64,000 nucleotides of DNA from assembly GCF_042654985.1 (NCBI RefSeq), contig NZ_JBHSMT010000001.1:1-64000 (forward strand). Direction: 5' to 3'. Below are positions 43,760 to 53,180 of this stretch, piece by piece; position 1 is the stretch's first letter, and the number at the start of each line of letters is the position of its first letter. The translations under genes were made by a program, and so were the position numbers. The notes under the pieces are model-generated. The model was not told where the DNA came from. It did not search any database and saw only the letters and a list, made by a program, of their open reading frames with translations. This stretch comes from Paraherbaspirillum soli (GTDB lineage Bacteria; Pseudomonadota; Gammaproteobacteria; Burkholderiales; Burkholderiaceae_D).

Positions 43760-44734
43760 TTATTTGCCGGGAATTTTCTTTGCGCGCGGATGGGCTGCAT
43801 CGTACACCTGCGCCAAGCGCTGAAAATCAAGCGATGTGTAGACCTGGGTTGCGGCAATCGACGCATGGCCTAGCATCTCTTGCACCGCGCGCAAATCGCC
43901 TGAGCCTTGCAGTAGATGTGATGCAAATGAGTGGCGCAATACATGAGGATGCACATCGCTAGGGATGCCGAGCGCGCGTGCATGGTTTTTCAAACGCAAT
44001 TGAATGACGCGCGGCGACATGCGGGTGCCGCGCTCGGTCAGGAATAGCGCGCATGCATCATCGCCAGTGCTGCTTTTGAGCAGGGTTGCGCGGAGCGCCA
44101 GCCAAGCCTCTATTGCTTGCATCGCGGGCTGTCCGACCGGTACGGTACGTCTCTTATTACCCTTGCCCGTCACCATCACTTCGCCAGCCTCAAAGTCGAT
44201 CCAGCCAGCCGATTCAAAGCCAGCCTGTCGCGTGTAACGTTCATCCAATCCCGCCAGTTCCGAAACGCGCAGCCCGCTGGAATATAACAACTCGAACATT
44301 GCCTGATTGCATAGGGCGATAGTGGATCCGCTATCGGCGCCTGGGCTGGCGTTGGAGACCAGGCGTATCGCATCGTCGGCAGCTAACGCCTTGGGCAGCG
44401 GCTTGGCGCGCTTCGGCGCTTTTACGCCTGCCACCGGATTGCTGGGCAGGGTGGTTTGTTCCGACAGCCACTCGAAGAAGCTGCGCCAGGCCGACAGCTT
44501 GCGTGCAATCGAGCGGGCATTCAAGCCGCGCGCATGTAACTGGGCGGCAAATTTCCGGATATGGAAGTGAGTGACGGCGGCGAAGCGCCAATTGTCGCCC
44601 AGCGTTTGTGTCAGCGTTGCCAGTTCGGCTAGGTCGCGTCCATAGTTGCTGATCGTATGCGGCGACAATTGGCGCTGGCTGGTCAAGCTGTCCAGATAGC
44701 CTTTGAGATAAGCCTGGTTGCTGTCGCCGCTCAT
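43760..44734 (-). CDS. xerC: Tyrosine recombinase XerC
   Basis: 324 residues. N-terminal SAM-like core-binding domain (SPHTISNYGRDLAELATL) and catalytic domain with Arg (SSGLRVSELAGLD), Lys (GKGNKRRTVPVG), HxxR (HVLRHSFASHLLQ), His (LGHASIAATQ) and Tyr (VYTSLDFQRL). Resolves chromosome dimers at dif with XerD and FtsK. 25 bp after the DUF484 gene, as in the conserved DUF484-xerC pair. Confidence 0.94.
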   Translation of the reverse strand: MSGDSNQAYLKGYLDSLTSQRQLSPHTISNYGRDLAELATLTQTLGDNWRFAAVTHFHIRKFAAQLHARGLNARSIARKLSAWRSFFEWLSEQTTLPSNPVAGVKAPKRAKPLPKALAADDAIRLVSNASPGADSGSTIALCNQAMFELLYSSGLRVSELAGLDERYTRQAGFESAGWIDFEAGEVMVTGKGNKRRTVPVGQPAMQAIEAWLALRATLLKSSTGDDACALFLTERGTRMSPRVIQLRLKNHARALGIPSDVHPHVLRHSFASHLLQGSGDLRAVQEMLGHASIAATQVYTSLDFQRLAQVYDAAHPRAKKIPGK

Positions 44735-44759
44735 GGTGGCTGGGTGGTAATCGATCAGA

Positions 44760-45437
44760 TTAAAATTCGAGCAGGCAGGTTAGTGCGGCACTTGCCGTCT
44801 CGCCAATCTGGCTCAGGAAATCGGTCGCCATGTCGGCGCTAAATCGCAGCGGATCGGGCGAGCCTAAAACCAACAGGCCGAATGTCTCTGACGCCGGTGT
44901 AGATGTAACGCGCAACGGCAACATCGCAAGCGATCGAATATCACCAGCCTGTTCAAGCCAGGATGCCGCCTCGAAGTCATTATTGGTACCGCAAAACGGC
45001 ACGCTCAAGCCATTGGCGAAAATCTTGGCATCGTCCGAAGCCGGTGCCGAGAACCATGTATGCGAATAGGTTTCAGCGACGCCCCAGATGCGCAAAGTGG
45101 CATGGGGTACAGCGAAAATTGTACGTAGTCCATCCACCAGCGTATGCGGCAAATCAACGTCATTTCGCGCCAGCAGTAAACTGCGAGTCCAGGTCTGTAG
45201 TTTGTGGGTGGTCGCATCGTTTTCTTGAGCATTCCGCATCAGATCGGCCAGTCGCAGGTCTAGCAGCTTGACCTTCTCCCGCAGCACTTCCATTTGTCGT
45301 TCTTGTAGCGAAACGGCGCGACCAAGCAAAGGGCTGGTCAATTTGATTTGCGCCAGAAGCTCGGCGTGTTCTTCGAAAAAATGCGGCGCGTCGATCAGGT
45401 ATTGCGCGACGCTGTCGGGATCCAGATGAGTGCTCAT
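44760..45437 (-). CDS. DUF484 family protein
   Basis: 225 residues (MSTHLDPDSVAQYLIDAPHF). GAF-like fold typical of DUF484: VSLQERQMEVLREKVKLLDL coiled segment, then WFSAPASDDAKIFANGLSVP and FGLLVLGSPDPLRFSADM. Function unknown; the gene usually lies between dapF and xerC. Here dapF is about 3.5 kb away on the same strand, separated by a porin and a Sel1 gene. Confidence 0.88.
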   Translation of the reverse strand: MSTHLDPDSVAQYLIDAPHFFEEHAELLAQIKLTSPLLGRAVSLQERQMEVLREKVKLLDLRLADLMRNAQENDATTHKLQTWTRSLLLARNDVDLPHTLVDGLRTIFAVPHATLRIWGVAETYSHTWFSAPASDDAKIFANGLSVPFCGTNNDFEAASWLEQAGDIRSLAMLPLRVTSTPASETFGLLVLGSPDPLRFSADMATDFLSQIGETASAALTCLLEF

Positions 45438-45542
45438 GGGGTGCAAGAAATGTCTGTGATGAGAAAGGATAATGGGCGAGAGTATCACCGCTATCGTGGC
45501 GAATGACAACCTTGAGCGGAGTCAAAATTCTGCGCTAAATAA

Positions 45543-45580
45543 AAAATGGCGCACATGGTTTCCCATGTGCGCCATTTTCA
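45543..45580 (-). terminator. Porin terminator
   Basis: Perfect 16-bp inverted repeat (45543-45558 with 45563-45578), four-base loop, core TGGCGCACATGG. On the minus strand the stem is followed by a T-run, so it ends the porin message before the DUF484 gene. Confidence 0.9.
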
Positions 45581-45634
45581 TCCCTAATCAAGTAATCGAG
45601 CCCGTTATGCAACCACGGGATCGACTAGCTTAAA

Positions 45635-46747
45635 TTAGAACTTGTGACGGATACCAACGCTAACCGAAGTTTGGTTGCTGCCGCCGTTGCTGTCTTGAGC
45701 AGCGGTGTCCCAGATACCAGTAGGAGCACCGTTCTTGCCCTTGCCGTACGACACGAAGCTATACAGGTCGGTACGCTTGGACATGAAGTAGTCTGCGCCC
45801 AAGTTAACTTGGGTCATCTTTGGCTTGGTCGAAGTGCCTTCGATTGTGTAACGAACATGTTCAACTGCAGCCAGCAAATGCAACGGAGCTGTCACAGCGT
45901 AGTCGGTACCGATTTCAAACACGTCTTGCTTGAACAGGCTAGGCACCTTTACGCGCGACCAGTTACCGTACAGGCGTGCTGGACCAGCTTGGAAGCTACC
46001 ACCCATGCTGAATGTTTTGCTGATGGTCGAACCATCAGTAAAGCCTGCAGCAGCGAGTTGAGCTGGTGTAAACAAGCCAGCGATGGAGCCGGTCAGAGTG
46101 TCGCTAGGTGTTGCGCCCAATTTTGCTTGGAAGTAACCAGCGTACAGACCCAGTCCGCCGTTCTTGTACATACCGCCCAGGCCGAACGATTGGCCGCCGG
46201 AAGTCTTGCCAGCTTGTTCGCCGAAACCGTAGATCGCGCTACCAGTAAAGCCAGCTACGTCTGGGGAGTTATAGCGAACCGAATTTTGAACGCGATTGCC
46301 TTCCAGGCGATCAAAATTGTGTACGGAGTTGCCAACGATCGAACCGAAGTCCTTAACCGCAGTCATGTCGCCCGCGTCGTCCAGGAAGTCAGTTTGACGA
46401 CCCAGCAATACAGTACCGAAGCCGCCCGACAGGCCAACTACCGACTTACGATTGAACAGGGTGCCAGACACGCCTTCTGCGCCTGTGTCGTTCTTGAAGC
46501 CGTTTTCCAGTTGGAACACTGCCTTCAGGCCATTGCCCAGATCTTCAGTGCCCTTGAAACCCAGGCGTGAACCTTGGATAACGCCCGAGTTCATGCTGAA
46601 CTTGCTGCCTGTGCCAGTTGCTGTTGGCAGGTGGTTCGAGTAAGTGATGCCAGTATCAACGATACCGTAGATGGTTACGGAGCTTTGAGCTTGTGCTGCA
46701 CCTGCGATTGCGCCGAGTACGGCCAGTGCGATTAGTGATTTCTTCAT
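45635..46747 (-). CDS. Gram-negative porin (Burkholderiales type)
   Basis: 370-residue precursor: signal peptide MKKSLIALAVLGAIAGAAQA, mature start QSSVTIYGIVDTGI. Alternating aromatic beta strands, SRLGFKGTEDLGNGLKAVFQ, VGLSGGFGTVLLGRQTDF and terminal VSVGIRHKF with C-terminal Phe typical of outer-membrane trimers. General diffusion pore; codon use is strongly biased, suggesting high expression. Strong terminator downstream and a long AT-rich upstream region. Confidence 0.94.
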   Translation of the reverse strand: MKKSLIALAVLGAIAGAAQAQSSVTIYGIVDTGITYSNHLPTATGTGSKFSMNSGVIQGSRLGFKGTEDLGNGLKAVFQLENGFKNDTGAEGVSGTLFNRKSVVGLSGGFGTVLLGRQTDFLDDAGDMTAVKDFGSIVGNSVHNFDRLEGNRVQNSVRYNSPDVAGFTGSAIYGFGEQAGKTSGGQSFGLGGMYKNGGLGLYAGYFQAKLGATPSDTLTGSIAGLFTPAQLAAAGFTDGSTISKTFSMGGSFQAGPARLYGNWSRVKVPSLFKQDVFEIGTDYAVTAPLHLLAAVEHVRYTIEGTSTKPKMTQVNLGADYFMSKRTDLYSFVSYGKGKNGAPTGIWDTAAQDSNGGSNQTSVSVGIRHKF

Positions 46748-47323
46748 TTGACGTCCTTTATTTAGAAAACTGTCTTAAGGATCCGTACATCTTGCCGGAT
46801 GGATGAACATTAAGGGGTCTCGCTGTCTATGCTGGCAGTTTGGTTTGCTGTAGGGCTATAAATTGGTCGAAATTGTGGGAGATTGTTAATTGTGTTGTAT
46901 TTTTGTGACAGGTTGCGAGCGTGCCGGTGGCGCTCTGGTTCCGTTGGCCTTGTTCGCGTTTTGCCTGCATCGGAACTTGCGGCGCATGACGAGGGAGAAA
47001 TTTGATTTGTGCCGCTTCTTCTAGATGTGAGTCGACTTAAACAACGCTGATCGCGCTAGATTGTTCCTGCCTTTTACGTACGGATTGTTCTAAATAGCGC
47101 GCAGATCGGCAACTTTTGACCGCACATGGCTGGCGATGAGATTGCGCCGGCAATCTAGCCATTGCTTGCTCCAATGCGGCAAATTTAATGAAAATTGGAT
47201 CCGAACGTTATCTTTTACTTATAAATGGGTGTTGTATTAAAGAAGCGATTTTTGTAAAAGTCATCGCAAAATAAAATTTTTCCTGTTTATCGGGGATAAT
47301 TTGCGTTTTGGAAATCGGTGCTT
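46748..47323. other. 576-bp AT-richer regulatory spacer
   Basis: Separates the divergent porin and Sel1-protein genes. I see no coding frame; it must contain both promoters. The part nearest the Sel1 gene (47160-47310) is very AT-rich. No confident sigma70 box pair was picked. Confidence 0.5.
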
Positions 47324-48931
47324 ATGGCTAAACGTGAAGACCTGGCGATTATTCGTGCCGCTCGTGCAGGGCAGGCCGGGGCGCAACTTGCGTTAGGCAA
47401 ACGCTATCTGTTTGGCGGCAATGGGCTGCCGCAGAGTCTGCCAACTGCATTGCATTGGCTGGTGCGTGCTGCGCAACAGCAAGAGCCCGACGCCTGGATG
47501 CTGATAGGCAGTCATATTCCGCTTGAGGTTGCGCGTGCTGCGAATATGCCGCTCGACTTATGTCTTTGGTATGAGCGCGCTTTCGATGCCGGCGTGCTGC
47601 AGGCCGGTCTGGTGTTGGCGCAGCTGGTGCTGACGCCAGGTGATAGCGGCAGCGATCAGAATGCGCTGACAGGTCTTCGCAGCAAGGCCATGAAAGCGCT
47701 TGAGGCAACTGCGCAGGCGGGTATTGCAGAGGCGCAATGGCTGTTGGCGCAACATGTCGATAATGCAGCGAGCGTGGCGCCAAGTCCGGCACCGCTGGCA
47801 AGTGATCAGATCGCGATCAAGCCTGCCGCCAAGGTCGAGGATGCCACGCTGGAGTGGACCGAGCGCGCCGCCGATGCCGGCGTCATGCAAGCGCAGCAAT
47901 CACTGGCCCAGATGGCGTGGGATAAGGCTGATTGGCCGGTTTTTCTTGAGCGGGCGTTACCGTTGGCGCGTTCGGTGCTGCAGCAATACGGCGGCTTGTT
48001 GGCGCAATTGAACGGCCCGTCGGACGCCTTGGCGCGACAGCTGGGCGAAGAAAGCTTGTCGTTGCTGAGGCGGGCTGCACAGACTTTGCTGAGCAGCGCG
48101 GATTTTGATGCATATGAAGTGCAGCAATTTCTTGAGTTGGCCGCGTATGGCGATGACAAGACCGCGCAATTGGCGCTCGGCTTGTGGTACGCCCGTATGG
48201 ATAGCCATGGCCAGCGGATGTCGGTCGGTACTGGCTCCGCCAATTATAAAAAAGCCATTCGCTGGCTGACGCTGGCGGGAGAGGCGGGGCTGGCGGATGC
48301 CTGGTATGCGCTATCGCGGATTTATTTGAAATCGGAGTTTTCCCAACGCAACCTGCTCGATATGCAGCGTCATCTGGAGCATGCGGCCGAGATGGGGCAC
48401 TGTGAGGCGCAACTGGAGTGCGGTCTCAGCGCCTGGCGCAATCGCCGCGAACAACTCACTAACGATGTGCGCGCGGTCTACTGGCTGCAAAAAGCCGCGG
48501 CGCAGGGCAGTGCCGAAGCCGCAAGTTTGTTGGCGAAAATTGCCGACAGCGCACAGCCGATGGCATGGGCGCAGACGGCCAAGCAGCAATTGACGCGCGA
48601 ACTGGTCAAAGCCCATCCGTTTCTGGCTGCGCGGGTCGAGCTGGCACTATTGTTTGGACTAAGCCGGCCTGAAGCTTTGCTGCTGGATCTGAACCGGGCC
48701 GACAGCGGTCATTGCCTGGTAGTGGATATTCGTGCCCAGTACGCACGCAGCAAGCGTCGGCTGATTTTGATTCAGACCGGCGAAGAGCGTCAGGCGCTGA
48801 GCAGGATTGCGCGCCTGTTCGAGGATGTCGATTGCGGGCCCAATGGGCCGGAGGGCAATTATCGGCAGCGGCTGTATCGTTTCAAGACCGCCGTGCCGTC
48901 AGTGGATGCGATTGAGCAGGATGCCGATTAA
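47324..48931 (+). CDS. Sel1/TPR-like repeat protein
   Basis: 535 residues. Multiple Sel1-like helical repeats (AGAQLALGKRYLFGGNGLPQ; ALHWLVRAAQQQEPDAWMLI; AIRWLTLAGEAGLADAWYAL; AVYWLQKAAAQGSAEAASLL). No signal peptide, so probably cytoplasmic. The C-terminal ~90 residues are repeat-free. I use the ATG at 47324 rather than a GTG two codons earlier. Convergent with dapF. Likely a protein-interaction scaffold; function unknown. Confidence 0.82.
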   Translation: MAKREDLAIIRAARAGQAGAQLALGKRYLFGGNGLPQSLPTALHWLVRAAQQQEPDAWMLIGSHIPLEVARAANMPLDLCLWYERAFDAGVLQAGLVLAQLVLTPGDSGSDQNALTGLRSKAMKALEATAQAGIAEAQWLLAQHVDNAASVAPSPAPLASDQIAIKPAAKVEDATLEWTERAADAGVMQAQQSLAQMAWDKADWPVFLERALPLARSVLQQYGGLLAQLNGPSDALARQLGEESLSLLRRAAQTLLSSADFDAYEVQQFLELAAYGDDKTAQLALGLWYARMDSHGQRMSVGTGSANYKKAIRWLTLAGEAGLADAWYALSRIYLKSEFSQRNLLDMQRHLEHAAEMGHCEAQLECGLSAWRNRREQLTNDVRAVYWLQKAAAQGSAEAASLLAKIADSAQPMAWAQTAKQQLTRELVKAHPFLAARVELALLFGLSRPEALLLDLNRADSGHCLVVDIRAQYARSKRRLILIQTGEERQALSRIARLFEDVDCGPNGPEGNYRQRLYRFKTAVPSVDAIEQDAD

Positions 48932-48937
48932 GGTGCT

Positions 48938-49798
48938 TCAGCTTGCGGCGATCTCGATCTCGCCCTCAAACACCGATACTGCCGGTCCGGTCAGCATCAC
49001 CGGCTGGCCCGAGCCAGCCCACGCAATCGACAGTTCGCCGCCGTGAGTCCGGACCTTGACCGGCGACTCCAGCAAGCCGCGCCGAATGCCCGCCACTACC
49101 GCCGCACAGGCGCCCGTGCCGCAAGCTAAAGTTTCGCCGGCGCCGCGTTCGAAGACGCGCAATTTAATTTGATGGCGATCAACAATTTGCATGAAGCCGG
49201 CATTCACTCGTTTCGGGAAGCGCGGGTGATTTTCAATTAGCGGACCGTCGATCAATACCGGTGCGGCCTCGCTGTCATCCACCACTTGCACAGCATGTGG
49301 ATTGCCCATCGAGATCACAGAGATCCAGGCCGATTTGCCGTTGATTTCCAGTGGCCACAGCGCATCGTCGCCCATCACTGCGCTGCTCAGGCCGGCGGCA
49401 TCAAACGGCACCGCGGCCGGAGCCAGAATCGGCGCGCCCATATCGACGGTAATGCGGCCATCGGCTTCCAGCATCGGTTCGATGATGCCGGACATGGTTT
49501 CGACCTTGATGGCACGCTTGCTGGTCAAGCCTTTGTCGGTGACGAACTTGACGAAGGCGCGCGCGCCATTGCCGCACTGCTCGACCTCGCCGCCATCGGC
49601 GTTGTAAATGCGATAGCGGAAATCAACGCCGTCCGCTTGTGGTTTTTCCACCACCAGCATTTGATCGGCGCCAATCCCGAACCTGCGGTCGGCCAGTTGT
49701 TGCCACTGCGCAGGCGTGAAGTCGATGTGTTGATGAATCGCATCAATGACGATGAAGTCATTGCCGGCACCGTGCATTTTTGTGAATTTGAGTTTCAT
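48938..49798 (-). CDS. dapF: Diaminopimelate epimerase
   Basis: 286 residues. MKLKFTKMHGAGNDFIVIDA, first catalytic Cys in GGEVEQCGNGARAFVKF and second in GETLACGTGACAAVVAG. Converts LL- to meso-diaminopimelate for lysine and peptidoglycan. Follows two lipid A acyltransferase genes by 18 bp; all three form a probable cell-envelope operon. Confidence 0.96.
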   Translation of the reverse strand: MKLKFTKMHGAGNDFIVIDAIHQHIDFTPAQWQQLADRRFGIGADQMLVVEKPQADGVDFRYRIYNADGGEVEQCGNGARAFVKFVTDKGLTSKRAIKVETMSGIIEPMLEADGRITVDMGAPILAPAAVPFDAAGLSSAVMGDDALWPLEINGKSAWISVISMGNPHAVQVVDDSEAAPVLIDGPLIENHPRFPKRVNAGFMQIVDRHQIKLRVFERGAGETLACGTGACAAVVAGIRRGLLESPVKVRTHGGELSIAWAGSGQPVMLTGPAVSVFEGEIEIAAS

Positions 49799-49816
49799 GG
49801 CGTGATTATAGCGGCG

Positions 49817-50689
49817 CTATTGATAAACATCCGCTTGTCCGGACGGGCGCGTCTTGAAGCGTTTGTGCGCCCAGAAATACTCGGCGGGCGCTTCCAGCAC
49901 GCGCTCTTCGATAAACGCATTCATGCGGCGCGTGGCCTCGACGATGTCGTCGCCAGGATAATTTTCCCAGGCCGGGTAAAAGCTCACTTTCCAGCCTTTG
50001 TAGCCGGGCAGGAAGGTGGCGATCATCGGTACCACCTTGGCCTTGGTCGCGGCGGCAATGCGCGCGGTGGCGGTAAGCGTCGCGGCGGAAATGCCAAAAA
50101 AGGGGACAAATTCGGCATCTTTGGTGCCGAAGTCCATGTCCGGCAACATGATAAAAGGGAAGCCCTCGCGCATCGCCCGGATGATTGGTTTGACCCCTTG
50201 CTCTCGCGAGAACAGCTTGACCGGGCGGAAGCGCGAGCGGCCCTTCAACAATGCGGCATCTACTAGCGCATCTTGTTGGCGCGTATAAATTGTGCAAATC
50301 GACAAGGATGAATTCAGCACCAGCGCAATGCCGGGGATTTCAAGGCAAACAAAGTGCGGGCACAGCAAAATCGTCGGACCCGCGTGCAACGTGTCGAGCG
50401 GCAGGGCGGCATCGATTTTGATCAAGCGCTTGAGCCGGGCTTCGGACGCCCACCACAGCACGCTGCGCTCCAGCACGCTGCGCGAGTAAGCCTGAAAATG
50501 GCGGCGCGCCAGCGCTACTCGCTGTTGCTGCGGCATGTCCGGAAAACACAGGCGCAGATTGGTCAGCGTGATATGCCGACGCGGCTTCATGATGATGAAC
50601 AGCAGCGATCCCAAGGCTTCGCCGACCGGTCCCAAGATCCACAACGGTAAGAAATGCGCCAGCCACAACAAGCCAATCAGCGCTCTCAT
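49817..50689 (-). CDS. LpxL/HtrB-family lipid A acyltransferase (second of tandem pair)
   Basis: 290 residues (MRALIGLLWLAHFLPLWILG). N-terminal membrane helix, then LCPHFVCLEIPGIALVLN with the HX4D/E-type His-Glu pair, MREGFPFIMLPDMDFGTKDA and EYFWAHKRFKTRP at the end. Transfers secondary acyl chains to lipid A at the inner membrane. Start overlaps the stop of the upstream paralogue (ATGA at 50686-50689). Confidence 0.87.
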   Translation of the reverse strand: MRALIGLLWLAHFLPLWILGPVGEALGSLLFIIMKPRRHITLTNLRLCFPDMPQQQRVALARRHFQAYSRSVLERSVLWWASEARLKRLIKIDAALPLDTLHAGPTILLCPHFVCLEIPGIALVLNSSLSICTIYTRQQDALVDAALLKGRSRFRPVKLFSREQGVKPIIRAMREGFPFIMLPDMDFGTKDAEFVPFFGISAATLTATARIAAATKAKVVPMIATFLPGYKGWKVSFYPAWENYPGDDIVEATRRMNAFIEERVLEAPAEYFWAHKRFKTRPSGQADVYQ

Positions 50690-51555
50690 GCATCCACCTG
50701 CGAGGCGGCTGCGGTAGCGGATGGCGGAGCGCTGACTCCAGGCGGCGTCTTGTAACGGTTGTAACTCCAGATATATTGTGCCGGGCAACGGGCGATCAGC
50801 TTTTCCATCGCCAGGTTGATCGCTTGCGCCTGCTGCTCCGGAGTGTCGCCTAGCGCTTCTTCGAAAGGCACAAAACGAATCACATAGCCGCGTCCGAATG
50901 GCAGCCGTTCGGCATAAGACAAAATGATAGGCGCGCCGCTCATTTGGTGCAGCTTGGCCGACAATGTCATGGTGTAAGCTGGGCGCCCAAAGAAATTGGC
51001 CCACACGCCTTCGCCATTCTGCGGTACCTGATCCGGCAACAAGCCAATCGCCTGGCCTTTTTTGAGTGCCTTCAGCAAGGTGCGCACGCCTGCCAGATTG
51101 GCCGGCGCCAGCAACAAGTTATGGCGTCCGCGCGCGCCCTCAATCAACGGTTTTAAAGCATCTTTGCGCGGCGGTCGATAAAGCGCGGTGAGAGCGGTTT
51201 TGGTCGCAATCGCCTGCGCGATGATTTCAAAGCAGCCAAGATGCGGGGTCAGGAAAATCACCCCGGTTTTGGTATCCAGCGCGGCTTGCGCCAATTCCCA
51301 GTTTTCGATGGTGGCGGTACGCAGCACTCGTTGCGGCGGCGCGCACCAGACAAACGGCAACTCAAACATGCTTTTGCCGGATTCGCGGATGGCCTTTGAC
51401 AAGTGCGCCTGATAACCCGCGCGGGTGAGGTTATCCTTCAATTTTTTGCGATACGAAGAAGAGGCCAGATACACTAGCCAGCCGACCGCTGCTCCTATTG
51501 CATGCAGGAAAAATAAAGGTAATTTGGAAAGTAAACGAAAGAGCGAGACAAGCAT
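50686..51555 (-). CDS. LpxL/HtrB-family lipid A acyltransferase (first of tandem pair)
   Basis: 289 residues (MLVSLFRLLSKLPLFFLHAI). Signature FLTPHLGCFEIIAQAIA (HX4E), KKGQAIGLLPDQVPQNGEGV, FFGRPAYTMTLSAKL and QYIWSYNRYKTPP. Only moderate similarity to its partner, so they may act on different lipid A positions. The ATG at 51555 is preferred over a TTG at 51579; neither has a strong ribosome-binding site. Confidence 0.85.
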   Translation of the reverse strand: MLVSLFRLLSKLPLFFLHAIGAAVGWLVYLASSSYRKKLKDNLTRAGYQAHLSKAIRESGKSMFELPFVWCAPPQRVLRTATIENWELAQAALDTKTGVIFLTPHLGCFEIIAQAIATKTALTALYRPPRKDALKPLIEGARGRHNLLLAPANLAGVRTLLKALKKGQAIGLLPDQVPQNGEGVWANFFGRPAYTMTLSAKLHQMSGAPIILSYAERLPFGRGYVIRFVPFEEALGDTPEQQAQAINLAMEKLIARCPAQYIWSYNRYKTPPGVSAPPSATAAASQVDA

Positions 51556-51699
51556 TAGAGAAGCCCAGAAGGAGCACAATGGGGGGATTCTGCCGATTTT
51601 TTACAAGAGGCGTAAAATAGCACATTAGTCCAGAAACAAAGTGGCGTTGAGGCACTATTTTTGGCAGCAGATCACGTATTTATCAGCAACACCCTCAGA

Positions 51700-51828
51700 T
51701 ATAGTTTTAAGCATTATCCGCCGAGTTAATAGACAACTTGCGAGGCGGAATACAAATTTCGCTAAAGCGTCGCAGGCTCAACAGGTTTGACTGCGACATG
51801 GTCACAACTGTTTTTATAGGAGCCTGTC
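51700..51828 (+). promoter_or_regulatory. Structured 5' leader of metK, candidate RNA switch
   Basis: Contains a stem CCGCC (51718-51722) with GGCGG (51744-51748) extended by GAGTT/AACTT, then two competing hairpins: GTCGCAG (51769-51775) with CTGCGAC (51791-51797), and CAGGCTC (51773-51779) with GAGCCTG (51820-51826). The second buries the AGGAG ribosome-binding site, and the two share CAG at 51773-51775, so they exclude each other. A TATAGT box at 51700 could be the -10. I match it to no known SAM riboswitch class. Confidence 0.5.
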
Positions 51829-52989
51829 ATGGCACACGAGTATCTCTTCACCTCAGAATCCGTCTCCGAAGGTCATCCCGACAAAGTCGCCGATCAAATC
51901 TCGGACGCGATTCTCGACGCCATTTTCACGCAAGACCCAACCGCCCGTGTCGCCGCAGAAACCCTGTGCAATACCGGTTTGGTGGTGTTGGCCGGTGAAG
52001 TGACAACGACTGCGAACGTCGATTACATCAACGTCGCGCGCGAAACGATCAAGCGCATCGGTTACGACAATGCCGATTATGGCATCGACTACAAAAGCTG
52101 CGCGGTGCTGGTCGCTTACGACAAGCAATCGCCGGATATCGCCCAAGGCGTCGATGAAGGCAAGGGCCTCGATCTCGATCAAGGCGCGGGCGACCAGGGA
52201 TTGATGTTCGGTTTCGCCTGCGATGAAACGCCGGAACTGATGCCGGCCGCGATCTATTACGCCCACCGCATCGTCGAACGTCAATCGCAACTGCGTAAAG
52301 ACGGCCGTTTGCCTTGGCTGCGCCCGGACGCCAAATCACAAGTCACGCTGAAATACGTCGATGGCCGTCCGGTAGCGATCGACACTATCGTGCTATCGAC
52401 CCAGCACGGGCCGGAAATGCAGCACAAGGCAATTGAAGAAGCCGCGATCGAAGAAATCATCAAGCCGGTGGTGCCAAAAGAATGGCTGCAAAATACCCGC
52501 TACCTGATCAACCCGACTGGCCGCTTCGTCATCGGCGGCCCGCAAGGCGATTGCGGCTTGACCGGCCGTAAAATCATCGTCGATACCTACGGCGGTGCGG
52601 CCCCCCATGGCGGCGGCGCATTCTCCGGCAAGGACCCATCCAAGGTAGACCGTTCCGCCGCTTACGCCGGCCGTTATGTGGCGAAGAATATCGTTGCCGC
52701 CGGACTCGCCAAGCGTTGCCAGATCCAGGTGTCGTATGCGATCGGTATCGCCAAACCGACCTCGGTCATGGTGACCACGTTCGGCACTGGCAAGATCAGC
52801 GATGAAAAGCTGGCGCAGCTGGTGCTGGAGCATTTCGATCTGCGTCCGAAGGGGATTGTGCAGATGCTTGATTTGCTGCGTCCGATTTATCAAAAAACCG
52901 CAGCGTACGGACACTTCGGCCGTGAAGAGCCGGAATTTTCATGGGAACGTACCGACAAGGCCGCAGCGCTGAAAGCCGCCGCACTGTAA
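51829..52989 (+). CDS. metK: S-adenosylmethionine synthetase
   Basis: 386 residues. MAHEYLFTSESVSEGHPDKV (ATP/Mg site), GAGDQGLMFGFACDETPELM, GGPQGDCGLTGRKIIVDTYG and GGGAFSGKDPSKVDRSAAYA. Makes SAM from methionine and ATP. AGGAG at 51818-51822. It heads the SAM-cycle locus. Confidence 0.97.
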   Translation: MAHEYLFTSESVSEGHPDKVADQISDAILDAIFTQDPTARVAAETLCNTGLVVLAGEVTTTANVDYINVARETIKRIGYDNADYGIDYKSCAVLVAYDKQSPDIAQGVDEGKGLDLDQGAGDQGLMFGFACDETPELMPAAIYYAHRIVERQSQLRKDGRLPWLRPDAKSQVTLKYVDGRPVAIDTIVLSTQHGPEMQHKAIEEAAIEEIIKPVVPKEWLQNTRYLINPTGRFVIGGPQGDCGLTGRKIIVDTYGGAAPHGGGAFSGKDPSKVDRSAAYAGRYVAKNIVAAGLAKRCQIQVSYAIGIAKPTSVMVTTFGTGKISDEKLAQLVLEHFDLRPKGIVQMLDLLRPIYQKTAAYGHFGREEPEFSWERTDKAAALKAAAL

Positions 52990-53002
52990 TCGCTTGGCGC
53001 GC

Positions 53003-53023
53003 AGAGGGACCCGGCGTCCCTCT
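53003..53023 (+). terminator. Hairpin after metK
   Basis: AGAGGGA (53003-53009) and TCCCTCT (53017-53023) with a seven-base loop, 14 bp after the metK stop. No T-run, so it may be a weak terminator or mRNA-stabilising hairpin. Confidence 0.4.
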
Positions 53024-53180
53024 CAATGTCGATCTGAGGTGTGTCACCTGCCGGCCAACGCGATCGTGCTTTGCGTTCGCGCTTTGCATTCGATTAACCG
53101 CTTGTTACACTGATCCGCTTTAATGACTCTATAACTAGCAAGCGTAAGACCGATTGCGCTGGCGCTTGCTACGTCCCCAC

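Noticed and set aside
43760..44734. XerC-like gene as an integrase of a mobile island
   Set aside because: Pairing with DUF484 and the sequence identify it as the chromosomal dimer-resolution recombinase.
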